Shown here: one piece after another, positions 1 through 9,451 of the stretch
Layout of the letters: every line of letters starts with the position of its first letter
Numbering within the stretch: the stretch's first letter is position 1
Assembly (NCBI RefSeq): GCF_022568835.1
Contig: NZ_JAKZHV010000001.1
Span: forward strand, 1 to 64,000
Origin: Arsenicicoccus piscis
GTDB lineage: Bacteria; Actinomycetota; Actinomycetes; Actinomycetales; Dermatophilaceae
Direction: 5' to 3'
Length of the DNA stretch: 64,000 nucleotides
The notes under the pieces: generated by a model
Seen by the model: only the letters and a program-made list of their open reading frames with translations
Database searches by the model: none
What the model was told of the DNA's origin: nothing
Program-made: the position numbers and the translations under genes

Positions 1-85
1 GCTGATCGTGCTGCTGCGGCGCTGTGACGGGACTCCCAGCCTGCAGGTCTTGCCAGGGGGGTCAGCGGGGCCCGACCATAAGGCC

Positions 86-334
86 ATGACCTCCCCAGAC
101 CTTGGAGCCGAGCCGACCTGGCGTGTTGATGACGGCCACCGTTTTGCCCACGCGATGTGCCTCGAGTGCCACTGGCGCGGCCCGGGTCGCCGGGCCCGCG
201 AGACCGCCCGTCAGGACGGTCGGCTGCACGCGCTGGCCGGCTGCGGCGATGACGTGGCGCTGCGCGAGCTCTACAGCGGGCTGCAGGACGCAGGTGGCGC
301 GGCCAGGCCGACTGCGCAGCCCCAGATCGCCTGA
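86..334 (+). CDS. Small hypothetical protein with a CxxC pair
   Basis: An 82-residue reading frame from ATG at 86. It contains a CLEC motif (a CxxC pair with neighbouring His/Trp) followed by an Arg-rich stretch, GRRARETARQDGR, and an acidic/Leu helix. This is the look of small actinobacterial proteins with half a zinc ribbon, but I do not recognise a named family. The frame could start upstream at 8, but the 86 start puts the conserved-looking part at the N-terminus. The gene stands alone, followed by two hairpins at 351-371 and 413-434. It could be a chance ORF, since the opposite strand is also open here; confidence is moderate. Confidence 0.5.
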   Translation: MTSPDLGAEPTWRVDDGHRFAHAMCLECHWRGPGRRARETARQDGRLHALAGCGDDVALRELYSGLQDAGGAARPTAQPQIA

Positions 335-350
335 GCGGGCACGTGCTCGT

Positions 351-371
351 CGCACTGCTGGTAGCAGTGCG
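351..371 (+). terminator. Hairpin after the small CxxC ORF
   Basis: Perfect 9-bp inverted repeat CGCACTGCT / AGCAGTGCG with a GGT loop, 17 bases after the stop at 334. There is no clear T-run, so it may be a weak or factor-dependent terminator. Confidence 0.45.
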
Positions 372-412
372 GTTGGTGGGTGCGCCGGACCGGGAGCGCC
401 TCTCGGCACGTG

Positions 413-434
413 GCCGCTCGTAGCGGCTTAATTT
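413..434 (+). terminator. Probable intrinsic terminator
   Basis: Six-bp stem GCCGCT / AGCGGC with a CGT loop, directly followed by TTAATTT, an unusually AT-rich tail for this DNA. It lies between the plus-strand CxxC ORF and the minus-strand gene ending at 522. The stretch 435-521 that follows contains no ORF; see findings. Confidence 0.5.
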
Positions 435-521
435 GGGACCCGGGGCTACCGCGGCCCGGCGCACGAATCATTTTAACGGCAGCGTGCCCGGGGATGTTCC
501 CGAAGCGAAGCGGTCGTCGCC

Positions 522-1184
522 CTAGATCAGGTCTCCGCGCCGCCACAGGCGCGCGCAGGTCTCGAGGTCCTGGCCGAGCACCTGCATGTTGCCGGCGGCC
601 TTGAGCCACGCGGCCTCGCCCTCGTCGTCGTCGAACGCCGCCCCTGACCAGTCGGCACGGTGCGCGCGGCCGGCGGCGACGATGCGGCAGAACGCCCCCG
701 CACGCGCGAGTGCGACGTCCAGGTCGCCGGAGAAGACCCCGCGCAGGATGGCGTCGGCCAGCTCCTTGACCTCGATCGGCCCCGGCGGCTCGGCCACGCC
801 GGTGATCGCGTGCAGGACGTCGGCGTGCCGGTGCCCTGCCTCGTAGTCGCGCGAGGCGCCGTCGGCGTCGCGCACCACCCACTCGCGCAGGGCGTAGAGC
901 CGCCACAGGGCCCCGGGCAGCGAGTGCGCCGGCAGCGGGGCCCAGAGGTCGGCGAGCGTGGACAGCCCCAGGTCGTCGGTCAGCCGGACCAGACGGTCGG
1001 TGACGGCCGGGTCGGTCGCGGCCCGCCCCGCGTGCACGATGATCTGCGCGGTCTCGTGGGCGATCTCGGACTGGACGGCCGGGTCGAGCACCACCCCGCC
1101 GTGCGCCTCCATCGCCTCGGGCGAGTAGAACGCGGGGCGGCGAGGCACCGGACGGCCGGGTGGGGTGCCCTCGGAGCCGCTCAC
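522..1184 (-). CDS. Hypothetical protein co-operonic with treYZ
   Basis: A 220-residue protein read from a GTG at 1184 that overlaps the TGA of treZ (GTGA), so it is the third cistron of the trehalose operon and probably translationally coupled. It has no signal peptide or membrane segment. It is mostly helical, with Trp/Ala-rich stretches (ALWRLYALREWV; AWLKAAGNMQVL) and ends LWRRGDLI. I do not recognise the family. Because of the coupling, a role linked to maltooligosyl-trehalose metabolism is inferred, not shown. A much longer frame upstream is only the shadow of treZ. Confidence 0.8.
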   Translation of the reverse strand: MSGSEGTPPGRPVPRRPAFYSPEAMEAHGGVVLDPAVQSEIAHETAQIIVHAGRAATDPAVTDRLVRLTDDLGLSTLADLWAPLPAHSLPGALWRLYALREWVVRDADGASRDYEAGHRHADVLHAITGVAEPPGPIEVKELADAILRGVFSGDLDVALARAGAFCRIVAAGRAHRADWSGAAFDDDEGEAAWLKAAGNMQVLGQDLETCARLWRRGDLI

Positions 1185-2929
1185 GGGAGGCGCACCACGA
1201 CGGCGCCCGGACCGGTGAACGTGACGGTGCCAGAGGGGTCTACGACGGTGGAGTCGTCCCACTGCTCGACCACAGTGGCGCCGGCCGGCACCTGCGCGGT
1301 GGCAGCACCGTCGGCGAGCGAGACGACGGTGCGCAGCGCGCCGCGGGTCAGCACGCCCACGCGCGCGTCGTCGTCCCAGTCGAGCTCGACGGCCGACAGG
1401 TCGTCGTCCTGCAGGCTGGGCTCTGCCCGACGCAGGGCGAGCAGACGCCGATACCAGTCGTGCATCCGCGCGTGCTCGGGCTGGTCGAGCTCGGCCCAGT
1501 TGAGGCGCGACGCCTCGAGCGTGCCGCGGTGCTGCGGGTCCGGGACCTCGTCGGGTCCCCAGCCGTGCGAGGCGAACTCGGCGGCCCGGCCCCGGCGGAT
1601 GGCCTCGGCGAGCGCGGGGTCCAGGTGGTCGGTGAAGAACTGCCAGGGCGTCGTCGCGGCCCACTCCTCCCCCATGAACAGCATGGGGGTGAAGGCCGAC
1701 GTCAGCAGCAGCGCGGCACCGGCGGCGAGCCGCCCCTGCGGGACTGTCGCCGACAAGCGGTCGCCGGTGCGGCGGTTGCCGATCTGGTCGTGCGTCTGCA
1801 GGGAGGCGACGAACCGGTGGCCGCCGATCGAGGTGCGGTCCACCGGTCGGCCGTGGCCGCGCCCGCGGAACGTCGAGAAGGTGCCGTCGTGGAAGAAGGC
1901 GTTGGTGAAGACCTTGGCGAGAGCGCCCGGCTCGGCGAAGTCGGCGTAGTAGCCGTCGGTCTCCCCCGTCAGCGCGACGTGCAGCGCGTGGTGGATGTCG
2001 TCGGTCCACTGGCCGGCGATGCCGAGTCCGCCTGCGGTGCCTTCGGATCCGCGCGGCGAGGTGGTCGTCACGTCGTTGCGGTCGTCCTCGGCGATGAGCA
2101 CCAGCGGGCGCCCGACCTGCTCGCTCAGCTGGTCGACGGCGGCGGCCAGCTCCTCGAGGATCGGGACGGCCCGCTCGTCGATGAGGGCGTGCACGGCGTC
2201 CAGCCGCAGCGCGTCGAGGTGGAAGTCGCGCAGCCACAGCAGCGCGTTGTCGATGATGAAGCGACGCACCTCGTCGCTGTCGGGTCCGTCGAGGTTGACG
2301 GCCGCGCCCCACGGCGTGTGGTGCAGCTCGGTGAAGTAGGGCGCGATCTCGCCGAGGTAGTTGCCGTCCGGCCCCAGGTGGTTGTAGACCACGTCGAGAC
2401 ACACCGCGAGCCCCTTGCCGTGCGCGGCGTCGACGAAGCGCTGCAGCCCCGCCGGGCCGCCGTAGGTCTCGTCGACGGCGTAGAGACCGACACCGTCGTA
2501 ACCCCAGTTGTGGTCTCCCGGAAAGGAGTTCAGCGGCATCAGCTCGACCGTCGTCACGCCGAGGTCGGCCAGGTAGTCGAGCTTGCCGATCGCTGCGTCG
2601 AGCGTGCCCTCGGGGGTGAAGGTCCCCACGTGCACCTCGTAGACCACGGAGCCACGCAGCGGTCGGCCGGCCCAGTCGCCGTCGGTCCAGTCGAAGGCGG
2701 TCAGGTCGAACGGCGTCGTCGGCCCGTGCACCCCGTCGACGAGGCGCAGGCCGCGCGGGTCGGGCCGCGGGTCGCCGTTGTCGAGGCTGAAGGCGTAGGG
2801 AGCCTGCGGGTCGGTGTCGACGTCACCGCGCCACCAGCCGTCCGGCCCCTTCGTCAGGGGGTGGCGGGTGTCGCCCACCACCACGTCGACGGACTGCTTG
2901 TGCGGCGCCCAGAGCGCGTAGTCGGTCAT
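1181..2929 (-). CDS. treZ: Malto-oligosyltrehalose trehalohydrolase
   Basis: 582 residues from ATG at 2929, overlapping the TreY stop by ATGA. TreZ (GH13) cleaves maltooligosyl trehalose to free trehalose, the second step of the TreYZ route from glycogen or maltodextrins in the cytosol. Seen: an N-terminal beta-sandwich start (YALWAPHKQSVDVVVG), DVVYNHLGPDGNYL at about 180-195, the nucleophile region LRLDAVHALID at about 241-251, and the acid/base region LIAEDDRND near 280. Length is normal for the family (about 580). It sits between treY and an unknown third cistron. treX/glgX is not in this window. Confidence 0.96.
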   Translation of the reverse strand: MTDYALWAPHKQSVDVVVGDTRHPLTKGPDGWWRGDVDTDPQAPYAFSLDNGDPRPDPRGLRLVDGVHGPTTPFDLTAFDWTDGDWAGRPLRGSVVYEVHVGTFTPEGTLDAAIGKLDYLADLGVTTVELMPLNSFPGDHNWGYDGVGLYAVDETYGGPAGLQRFVDAAHGKGLAVCLDVVYNHLGPDGNYLGEIAPYFTELHHTPWGAAVNLDGPDSDEVRRFIIDNALLWLRDFHLDALRLDAVHALIDERAVPILEELAAAVDQLSEQVGRPLVLIAEDDRNDVTTTSPRGSEGTAGGLGIAGQWTDDIHHALHVALTGETDGYYADFAEPGALAKVFTNAFFHDGTFSTFRGRGHGRPVDRTSIGGHRFVASLQTHDQIGNRRTGDRLSATVPQGRLAAGAALLLTSAFTPMLFMGEEWAATTPWQFFTDHLDPALAEAIRRGRAAEFASHGWGPDEVPDPQHRGTLEASRLNWAELDQPEHARMHDWYRRLLALRRAEPSLQDDDLSAVELDWDDDARVGVLTRGALRTVVSLADGAATAQVPAGATVVEQWDDSTVVDPSGTVTFTGPGAVVVRLP

Positions 2930-5316
2930 TCCTTGCCCCATCCGTCACGGGCCAGCAGCGCCACCGGCCGCTGGTCGAGCAGGTCGCGGACGGGCACCTC
3001 ACCCGTCGGCGGCACCTGGATCTGCTTGTTGGTCAGGCGATCTCGCCACGTGCCGGTCGGCAGCAGCACCACGTCGGAGTCCTTCCAGCCGCCGGACGCC
3101 TCGAGCCGGTGCGGAGCCCGGGTCACGATGGTCGCCACCTGACCGGCCCGCAGGAAGCCGAGCGCGTGCTCGCTGCTGGACGTCAGCGGGACGTAGAGCC
3201 CCGCGACGCCGAACGCGTGCGGACGCTCGCGCCGCAGGCGCATCGCGGCCGAGGTGACCAGCAGCTTCTCGTCCGAAAGGTCGGTGACCGGGTCGCCCGC
3301 GTCGATGGCCTCCAGCCGGGTGGCCAGGTCGTCGTAGTCGACCGGCTGCCGGTTGTCCGGGTCGACCAGCGTCTGGTTGAGCGTCTCGCAGCCCTGATAG
3401 TTGTCGGGCACGCCAGGAGCGGTGAGCTGCAACAGCTTTGCGCCGAGGACGGTCGCGCGGATCGCCTCGCGATGGGTGTCCCACGCCTGCACGAGCGCCT
3501 CGTGCCGATCGCCGGACTCGAGCGCCTTGTCGGCGAAGTCGAGCACCGACTGCTCGTAGTCGGGGTCACCGTCGACCCACGCGGTGTGCTGCTTGGCCTC
3601 GCGGATCGCCTTGAGGAGGTACTCGTTGAGCCGCTCCTTCTCGAGCAGGCCAGCGCCGGCGATGGTCTGCCAGATCAGGTGGGCGGTCGGCTTGTCGATG
3701 CCGAGCTGCGACGCGGCGAGCCGGAAGCGCATGCTCAGCTCCTTCCACGTCGCCGGGTCGCCGGCGATCGCGAGCAGGAACGCGCGGGTGTCCTCGGACC
3801 GCTTGGTGTCGTGGGTCGACAGCGTCGTCATGCCCTGCGGCCAGTAGCGCCGCTGGTGCAGCGCCCAGTCGTGCAGCGCTGCGGCAGAGGCGTGCTCGAG
3901 CGCACCCGGGTCGCCACCGACCTCGTTGAGCGCGATCAGCCGGTGCCAGCGGTAGAACGTGGTGTCCTCGATGCCCTTGGCCATCACCGGACCCCAGGTC
4001 TGCTGCAGGCGCACGGCGAAGTCGATGGCACTGAGGTCGGCGTCCTCCGCCGTGGCCAGCTCGATCAGCCGCGCCAGCTCGGGCTCGAGGTCGGGCCGTG
4101 CGGCAACCGCGCCCTCGTAGGCGTCGCGCAGCCGGCGACGGGCGAGCGGCGACAGGCGCTGCTCGGGCTGGACATAGGCGCGGTAGACCTCCCCCGCGAC
4201 GAGGAGCTCGACGACGGCAGCCTGCAGCCGGGCCGGGTCCAGCGTGGGGAGGGCCTCGCGCGCCCGCCGGACCAGTCGCTCTACCTCGGGCTGGAGGAGC
4301 TCCTCGACGACCTGACGCTTCGCGAGGGTGACGGAGCGCTCGACGTCGATGCGGCCACCGGAGGCCTCCCACTGCGCGGTGAGCTCGGGCTCGGCCGCCG
4401 GGTCGACCAGCGCGGTCTGGATGGCGTTCATCGCGTCGTAGCCGGTCGTGCCGTCGCAGGCCCAGTCGTTGGGCAGCCGCTCGTGGCCCTCGAGGATCTT
4501 CTCGACCCAGATGATGGTGCCCTCGCGCGAGCTGGCGCGCAGCTGCTGCAGGTAGCCCACCGGGTCGGCGAGGCCGTCGGGGTGGTCGATGCGGAAGCCG
4601 TCGATCAGGCCGGCGTGGTTGAGCTCGAGCAGCAGCGCGTGGGTCGCGTCGAAGACGTCGTCCTCCTCGACCCGCACGGCGATCAGCCCGTCGACGTCGA
4701 AGAAGCGGCGGTAGTTGAGCATCGACTCCTTCTGCCGCCAGGACGCCAGCTGGTAGTGCTGGCGGGCGAGGACGGCCTCGACGGTGGGCGCCTCGGTGCC
4801 CACCGCGATCGGGAAGACGTGCTCGTGGTAGCGCAGCACGGGCTCACCGTCGGCCAGCTCGTCGAACGTGATCTCGCCGGCCTGCAGGGTCTCGACCAGC
4901 GTGTCGCCGAGGATCGGCAGGCCGATGCGGCCGCCACCGGACTTCCAGTCGATGTCGAACCAGTGCGCGGTCGGGGCGTCCCGGCCCTCCTTGAGCACCG
5001 CCCAGAGCGGCCGGTTGGCGCTCTCGGGGGCCACCAGCGCCATGTGGTTGGGGACCACGTCGACGACGATGCCGAGGCCGTGCTCGTGGGCCACCGAGGC
5101 CAGCGCCTCGAAGCCCGCACGGCCGCCCAGCTCGGGGTTGATCTCGTTGTGGTCGACCACGTCGTAGCCGTGCTGGGAGCCGGGCACGGCCTTGAGGATC
5201 GGCGACAGGTAGAGGTGCGAGACCCCGAGCGCCGCGAGGTAGGGCACGCGCCGGGCGGCGTCGGCGAAGGTGAACTCGTGGTGCATCTGCAACCGGTAGG
5301 TCGCGGTGACGGGCAT
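2926..5316 (-). CDS. treY: Maltooligosyl trehalose synthase
   Basis: 796 residues from ATG at 5316, preceded by GGAG; a longer frame to 5385 runs into a tandem repeat and is not favoured. TreY (GH13) turns the reducing-end glucose of maltodextrin into an alpha,alpha-1,1 linkage, making maltooligosyl trehalose for TreZ. Seen: MPVTATYRLQ at the start, typical of TreY; SHLYLSPIL; VVDVVPNHMA around 87; the nucleophile region GFRIDHPDGLADP around 240; WVEKILEGHE around 270; and a C-terminal region rich in DNRQPVDYDD-type residues. First gene of the minus-strand operon treY-treZ-hypothetical. Confidence 0.97.
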   Translation of the reverse strand: MPVTATYRLQMHHEFTFADAARRVPYLAALGVSHLYLSPILKAVPGSQHGYDVVDHNEINPELGGRAGFEALASVAHEHGLGIVVDVVPNHMALVAPESANRPLWAVLKEGRDAPTAHWFDIDWKSGGGRIGLPILGDTLVETLQAGEITFDELADGEPVLRYHEHVFPIAVGTEAPTVEAVLARQHYQLASWRQKESMLNYRRFFDVDGLIAVRVEEDDVFDATHALLLELNHAGLIDGFRIDHPDGLADPVGYLQQLRASSREGTIIWVEKILEGHERLPNDWACDGTTGYDAMNAIQTALVDPAAEPELTAQWEASGGRIDVERSVTLAKRQVVEELLQPEVERLVRRAREALPTLDPARLQAAVVELLVAGEVYRAYVQPEQRLSPLARRRLRDAYEGAVAARPDLEPELARLIELATAEDADLSAIDFAVRLQQTWGPVMAKGIEDTTFYRWHRLIALNEVGGDPGALEHASAAALHDWALHQRRYWPQGMTTLSTHDTKRSEDTRAFLLAIAGDPATWKELSMRFRLAASQLGIDKPTAHLIWQTIAGAGLLEKERLNEYLLKAIREAKQHTAWVDGDPDYEQSVLDFADKALESGDRHEALVQAWDTHREAIRATVLGAKLLQLTAPGVPDNYQGCETLNQTLVDPDNRQPVDYDDLATRLEAIDAGDPVTDLSDEKLLVTSAAMRLRRERPHAFGVAGLYVPLTSSSEHALGFLRAGQVATIVTRAPHRLEASGGWKDSDVVLLPTGTWRDRLTNKQIQVPPTGEVPVRDLLDQRPVALLARDGWGKE

Positions 5317-5333
5317 GAGGCTCCTGCTCGTGA

Positions 5334-5377
5334 GGGCTGGTCCGGGGGGGCTGGTCCGGGGGCTGGCTGGTCCGGGG
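5334..5377. repeat. Short tandem repeat upstream of treY
   Basis: Three adjoining copies of GGCTGGTCCGGGG (5334-5347, 5348-5361 with one extra G each, and 5365-5377) immediately upstream of the treY start, between it and the helicase stop at 5473. Confidence 0.7.
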
Positions 5378-5472
5378 ACTGCCACGTGCGAGAGTCCATT
5401 GTCTCAAAGGGGCACGCGAGGAGTGAAACGTCGCCGTCGTCAAGCGACTCGGAGGCGCGGTCCGGTGGCGGC

Positions 5473-8121
5473 TCAGGCCTGGGCCAGGTCCGTGGTCAGC
5501 AGCACCAGCTCGCCGGCCTCGTCCGTCGCGACCAGGTCGACCTCGGCCTTGAGGCGCCAGTCGTGGTCGCCCTCGGGGTCCTCGAGGATCTGGTCGACGA
5601 GCCAGCGGTCGCTCTCGGTCTCGATGACGAGCATCGCTGGCCCACGGGCCGACGGGCCGGTCCCGACCGAGTCGTACTCGTCGAAGTACTCCTCGCCCGC
5701 CTCCTGCCACAGCGCCTCGTCGAGCGGCTCGGCCTCCGACGGCTCGAGGTCGAGATCGGCGCGGGCCTGCTGCGAGAGGGACGCCGCCGCCGCGTCGAGC
5801 TCGGCGAGCTCGCCCCAGCGGCCCAGGGCGAGCAGCTCGACCTTGCGAAACATGGCGGTGCGCACCATGACTCGCAGCGCGCGTGCGTTGGCCGACAGTC
5901 GACGCGGTGAGGGCGGCGCGGCGAGCACGGCGAGGTCTACGGGTCCGTCGTGGTCGGTCTCGTGCGCGAGCGCCTCCCACTCCTCGAGCAGGCTCGAGTC
6001 CGTCTGCCGCACCAGCTCGCCCAGCCACTCGATGAGGTCGGCGAGCTCCTCGGTGCGGTGCGTCGTGGGGACGGTCTGGCGCAGCGAGCGGTAGGCGTCT
6101 GTGAGGTAGCGCAGCACCAGCCCCTCGCCGCGCGCGAGGTTGTAGAAGCGCACGTAGTCACCGAAGTTCATCGCGCGCTCGTAGAGGTCCCGCACCACGG
6201 ACTTGGGCGACAGGTCGTCCTCGTGGACCCACGGGTGGCTCTGTCGGTAGACATCGAGCGCGCCGACCAGCAGCTCCTCCAACGGTTTTGGCCAGGACAC
6301 GTCCTCGAGCAGCTCCATCCGCTCGTCGTAGTCGATGCCGTCCATCTTCATCTCGGCGACGGCCTCGCCGCGCGCCTTGAACTGCTGGGCGAGCAGGACA
6401 CCGCGGGGGTCGTCGAGGGTCGCCTCGATGACCGAGACGACGTCGAGAGCGTAGGTGGGGCTCTCGGGGTCGAGCAGCTCGATGGCCGCGAGCGCGAACG
6501 CGGAGAGCGGCTGGTTGAGCGCGAAGCCGCGCTGCAGGTCCTGGGTGACGCGGAGGGTGCGACCGAGCTCGTCGGGCACCGGAAGTCGTTCCACCACACC
6601 GGCATCCAGCAGGCTCCGCAGGATCTCGATGGCGCGGCGCTGCAGCCGCGCCTGCGTGCGCGCGTCCTCGTGGTTGTCAGTCAGCAGGCGCCGCAGCGTC
6701 CAGATGGGGTCGCCCGGCTGCTGGATGACGTTGAGCACCGTGGCGTGGTTGATCGACATCCGGGAGGTCAGGGTCTCGGGCGGCGAGCCGACGAGGCGCT
6801 CGAACTGCTGCTCGGTCCAGGTCACCTGGCCCTCGGGGGCCTTCTTGCGCTGAATCCGCTTCTGCTTCTTGGGGTCGTCACCGGCCTTGAGCACGAGGCG
6901 GTGGTTCTCGACGATGTGGTCGGGGGCCTGCACGACCACGGATCCGCTGGTGTCGAAGCCCGCTCGGCCCGCGCGCCCGGCGATCTGGTGGAACTCGCGG
7001 ACCTTGAGCAGGCGCTGGCGGGAGCCGTCGAACTTCGCGAGCCCGGTGAGCACGACCGTGCGGATGGGCACGTTGATGCCGACGCCGAGGGTGTCGGTGC
7101 CGCAGATGACCTTGAGCAGGCCCTGCTGGGCGAGGGTCTCGACGAGTCTGCGGTACTTCGGGAGCATGCCGGCGTGGTGGACGCCGATGCCGTGCCGGAC
7201 CAGTCGGTTGAGGGTCGCGCCGAAGCCCTTGGAGAAGCGAAAACCCTTGATCTCGGCGGCGATCCGGTCGCGCTCCTCGCGGGTCGCGACGTTGATCGAG
7301 GTCAGCGCCTGCGCGCGCTCGAGCGCCGCCGCCTGGGTGAAGTGCACGACGTAGATCGGCGCCTCCTTGGCCACGAGCAGGTCCTCGATGGTCTCCTGCA
7401 GCGGGGTGAGCGCCCACGTGTAGGCGAGCGGGACCGGTCGCTCCGCGTCGTCGATGACAGCGGTGTCACGCCCGGTGCGCCGGGTGAGGTCCTGCTCGAA
7501 GAAGGTGGTGTCACCGAGCGTCGCCGACATCAGCAGGAACTGAGCCTGCGGCAGGGTGAGGATCGGCACCTGCCATGCCCACCCGCGCCCCGGCTCGGAG
7601 TAGAAGTGGAACTCGTCCATCACCACCTGACCGATGTCGGCGGTGGCGCCCTCGCGCAGGGCGATGTTGGCCAGCACCTCTGCGGTGCAGCAGATGATCG
7701 GTGCGGTGCTGTTGACCGCCGCGTCCCCGGTCAGCATGCCGACGTTCTCGGCGCCGAACTGGTCGCACAGCGCGAAGAACTTCTCCGACACCAGGGCCTT
7801 GATCGGCGCGGTGTAGAACGTGCGCATCCCCTGCGAGAGCGCGAGGAAGTGCGCGCCCGCGGCCACCAACGACTTCCCCGACCCGGTCGGGGTGGCGAGG
7901 ATGACGTTGGCCCCCGATGCGAGCTCGAGCAGCGCCTCGTCCTGGTGGGGATAGAGGGTCAGCCCCCGCTCCTCGGCCCATCCGGTGAACGCGAGGTAGG
8001 CCTCGTCCGCGTCGAAGGCGCCGTCTGTGTTGCCAGCGGCGTCGGCGTGGGCACCGGCGTCACCGGCGGGGCGAGTGGTGCGGCGGGCGGCAGAGGCGGG
8101 CAGGAGGTCAGCAAGAGACAT
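5473..8121 (-). CDS. DEAD/DEAH-box helicase with DUF3516 domain
   Basis: 882 residues from ATG at 8121. Superfamily 2 helicase of the actinobacterial type with a C-terminal DUF3516 region. Seen: Walker A ATPTGSGKS, motif II VMDEFHF (a DEFH variant of DEAH), motif III LLMSATLGDT, the helicase C core with GVHHAGMLPKYRR, ICGTDTLGVGINVP and HQIAGRAGRAGFDT (motif VI). The second half is helical and unlike Mtr4/Ski2. RNA is the likely substrate but this is family inference. The gene is monocistronic, divergent from ldh. Confidence 0.9.
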   Translation of the reverse strand: MSLADLLPASAARRTTRPAGDAGAHADAAGNTDGAFDADEAYLAFTGWAEERGLTLYPHQDEALLELASGANVILATPTGSGKSLVAAGAHFLALSQGMRTFYTAPIKALVSEKFFALCDQFGAENVGMLTGDAAVNSTAPIICCTAEVLANIALREGATADIGQVVMDEFHFYSEPGRGWAWQVPILTLPQAQFLLMSATLGDTTFFEQDLTRRTGRDTAVIDDAERPVPLAYTWALTPLQETIEDLLVAKEAPIYVVHFTQAAALERAQALTSINVATREERDRIAAEIKGFRFSKGFGATLNRLVRHGIGVHHAGMLPKYRRLVETLAQQGLLKVICGTDTLGVGINVPIRTVVLTGLAKFDGSRQRLLKVREFHQIAGRAGRAGFDTSGSVVVQAPDHIVENHRLVLKAGDDPKKQKRIQRKKAPEGQVTWTEQQFERLVGSPPETLTSRMSINHATVLNVIQQPGDPIWTLRRLLTDNHEDARTQARLQRRAIEILRSLLDAGVVERLPVPDELGRTLRVTQDLQRGFALNQPLSAFALAAIELLDPESPTYALDVVSVIEATLDDPRGVLLAQQFKARGEAVAEMKMDGIDYDERMELLEDVSWPKPLEELLVGALDVYRQSHPWVHEDDLSPKSVVRDLYERAMNFGDYVRFYNLARGEGLVLRYLTDAYRSLRQTVPTTHRTEELADLIEWLGELVRQTDSSLLEEWEALAHETDHDGPVDLAVLAAPPSPRRLSANARALRVMVRTAMFRKVELLALGRWGELAELDAAAASLSQQARADLDLEPSEAEPLDEALWQEAGEEYFDEYDSVGTGPSARGPAMLVIETESDRWLVDQILEDPEGDHDWRLKAEVDLVATDEAGELVLLTTDLAQA

Positions 8122-8203
8122 GGCGCTGCCATTGTCCCCTACTGCGCCGGTGCCTACTGCTGCCAAGGGCGCCCCCGCAGGAGACGTGCGTCTGCCCCTC
8201 CCC

Positions 8204-8209
8204 TAGGCT
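8204..8209 (+). promoter_or_regulatory. Candidate -10 box of ldh
   Basis: TAGGCT about 60 bases upstream of the ldh start, with no convincing -35. The leader between it and the start contains a short imperfect series of CGTC-type repeats (8225-8255). Confidence 0.4.
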
Positions 8210-8269
8210 GGTGCCGCAGGCCAGGTCCACGTCTACGTCAACGTCCACGTCATCGTGCAGGGAGCCGCC

Positions 8270-9250
8270 ATGAAGTACGTCGAGAACAAGGTCGTCCTGA
8301 TCGGATCGGGAGCCGTCGGGGTCGCCTACGCCTACGCCGTCGTCAACCAGGGCAGCTGTGACGAGCTGGTGCTGATCGACCTCAACGTCACCAAGTCCCG
8401 GGCCGACGTGCTCGACCTCAACCACTGCGAGGCGTGGGCGCCGGAGCCGGTGTCGGTGAGCTTCGGGGACTACGACGACTGCCGCGACGCGGCGATGGTG
8501 GTGATCTGCGCGGGTGTCGCCCAGCGCCCCGGACAGACCCGGCTGGACATGGTCGGGACGAACATGAAGATCTTCAAGGACATCGTCGACCAGGTGATGG
8601 CATCGGGCTTCGACGGCATCTTCCTGGTCGCGACGAACCCGGTCGACATCCTGTCCTACGCGACCTGGCGCTACTCGGGGCTGCCGTCGAGCCAGGTCAT
8701 CGGCTCGGGCACGACGCTCGACACGGCCCGGCTGCGCTTCCACCTCGGCCAGTTCTTCGAGGTCGCCACGACCAACGTGCACGCGACCATCATCGGCGAG
8801 CACGGCGACTCCGAGCTGCCCGTCTGGAGCGCCGCATCTGTCGCCGGCCGCTCGATCGCCAAGCGCGTCGCGGCCCACCCCGAGCTGCGTCAAGAGCTCG
8901 ACGAGATCTTCCGCAAGACCCGGGACGCAGCCTACGAGATCATCGAGGCCAAGGGCTCCACGAGCTACGGCATCGGCATGGCGCTCGCCCGGATCACCCG
9001 CGCGGTCCTGTCCAACCAGAAGGTCACGCTGCCCGTGTCGGCGCTGCTCGAGGGGCAGTACGGCCACGAGGGGCTCTACATCGGCGTGCCGACGTCCATC
9101 GGGCGGCGTGGCGTCCGCGGCATCGTCGAGCTGGACCTCGACGAGGAGGAGCAGGCGGCGTTCGACCGCAGCGTCGCGACGCTGAAGGAGGTCCAGGACC
9201 CGTTCTGGGCCGAGGACGCCGAGCAGGTCGGCGCTGGTAGTGAGCGCTAG
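8270..9250 (+). CDS. ldh: L-lactate dehydrogenase
   Basis: 326 residues from ATG at 8270, with GGAG eight bases upstream. Catalyses NAD-dependent interconversion of pyruvate and L-lactate. Seen: Rossmann glycine motif [11 protein letters not shown] near residue 11, acidic residue in VLIDLN, the substrate-loop [29 protein letters not shown], and the catalytic His in [12 protein letters not shown]. Length matches bacterial LDHs; [10 protein letters not shown] favours LDH over malate dehydrogenase. Monocistronic; its stop codon overlaps the stop of the convergent small membrane gene. Confidence 0.95.
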   Translation: MKYVENKVVLIGSGAVGVAYAYAVVNQGSCDELVLIDLNVTKSRADVLDLNHCEAWAPEPVSVSFGDYDDCRDAAMVVICAGVAQRPGQTRLDMVGTNMKIFKDIVDQVMASGFDGIFLVATNPVDILSYATWRYSGLPSSQVIGSGTTLDTARLRFHLGQFFEVATTNVHATIIGEHGDSELPVWSAASVAGRSIAKRVAAHPELRQELDEIFRKTRDAAYEIIEAKGSTSYGIGMALARITRAVLSNQKVTLPVSALLEGQYGHEGLYIGVPTSIGRRGVRGIVELDLDEEEQAAFDRSVATLKEVQDPFWAEDAEQVGAGSER

Positions 9251-9414
9251 TAGGTCAAGGCGAAGACCAGCGCGCTGACGTAGAGCAGGGCGATGCCCGC
9301 CACGATCGCGGCGATGGCCCACGCGGGGCTGAGCTTGCGGGCGTAGAACCCCCACACGGCGATGCCCCATGCCGCCACGAACAGCACGATCGCGAGGATC
9401 GGTCCGGCGCCCAT
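9247..9414 (-). CDS. Small two-helix membrane protein
   Basis: A 55-residue ORF from ATG at 9414, reading [20 protein letters not shown] at its start and ending FALTY. It is almost entirely two hydrophobic helices separated by YARKLSP, giving an N-in or N-out hairpin. Its TAG stop (9247-9249) overlaps the stop of ldh (9248-9250) on the other strand. No family recognised. Function unknown; the clean hydrophobic pattern and good actinobacterial codon use support it being real. Confidence 0.65.
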   Translation of the reverse strand: MGAGPILAIVLFVAAWGIAVWGFYARKLSPAWAIAAIVAGIALLYVSALVFALTY

Positions 9415-9451
9415 CAGATGCTCCTTGCGTGCTGCACCGAAACCCGTTGCC

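Noticed and set aside
660..1949. Long plus-strand ORFs opposite the trehalose operon
   Set aside because: Reverse-strand shadows typical of high-GC genes; the minus-strand frames show clear TreY/TreZ motifs.
8225..8255. Operator array in CGTC repeats before ldh
   Set aside because: Short, imperfect and expected by chance in CG-rich sequence; no palindromic order.
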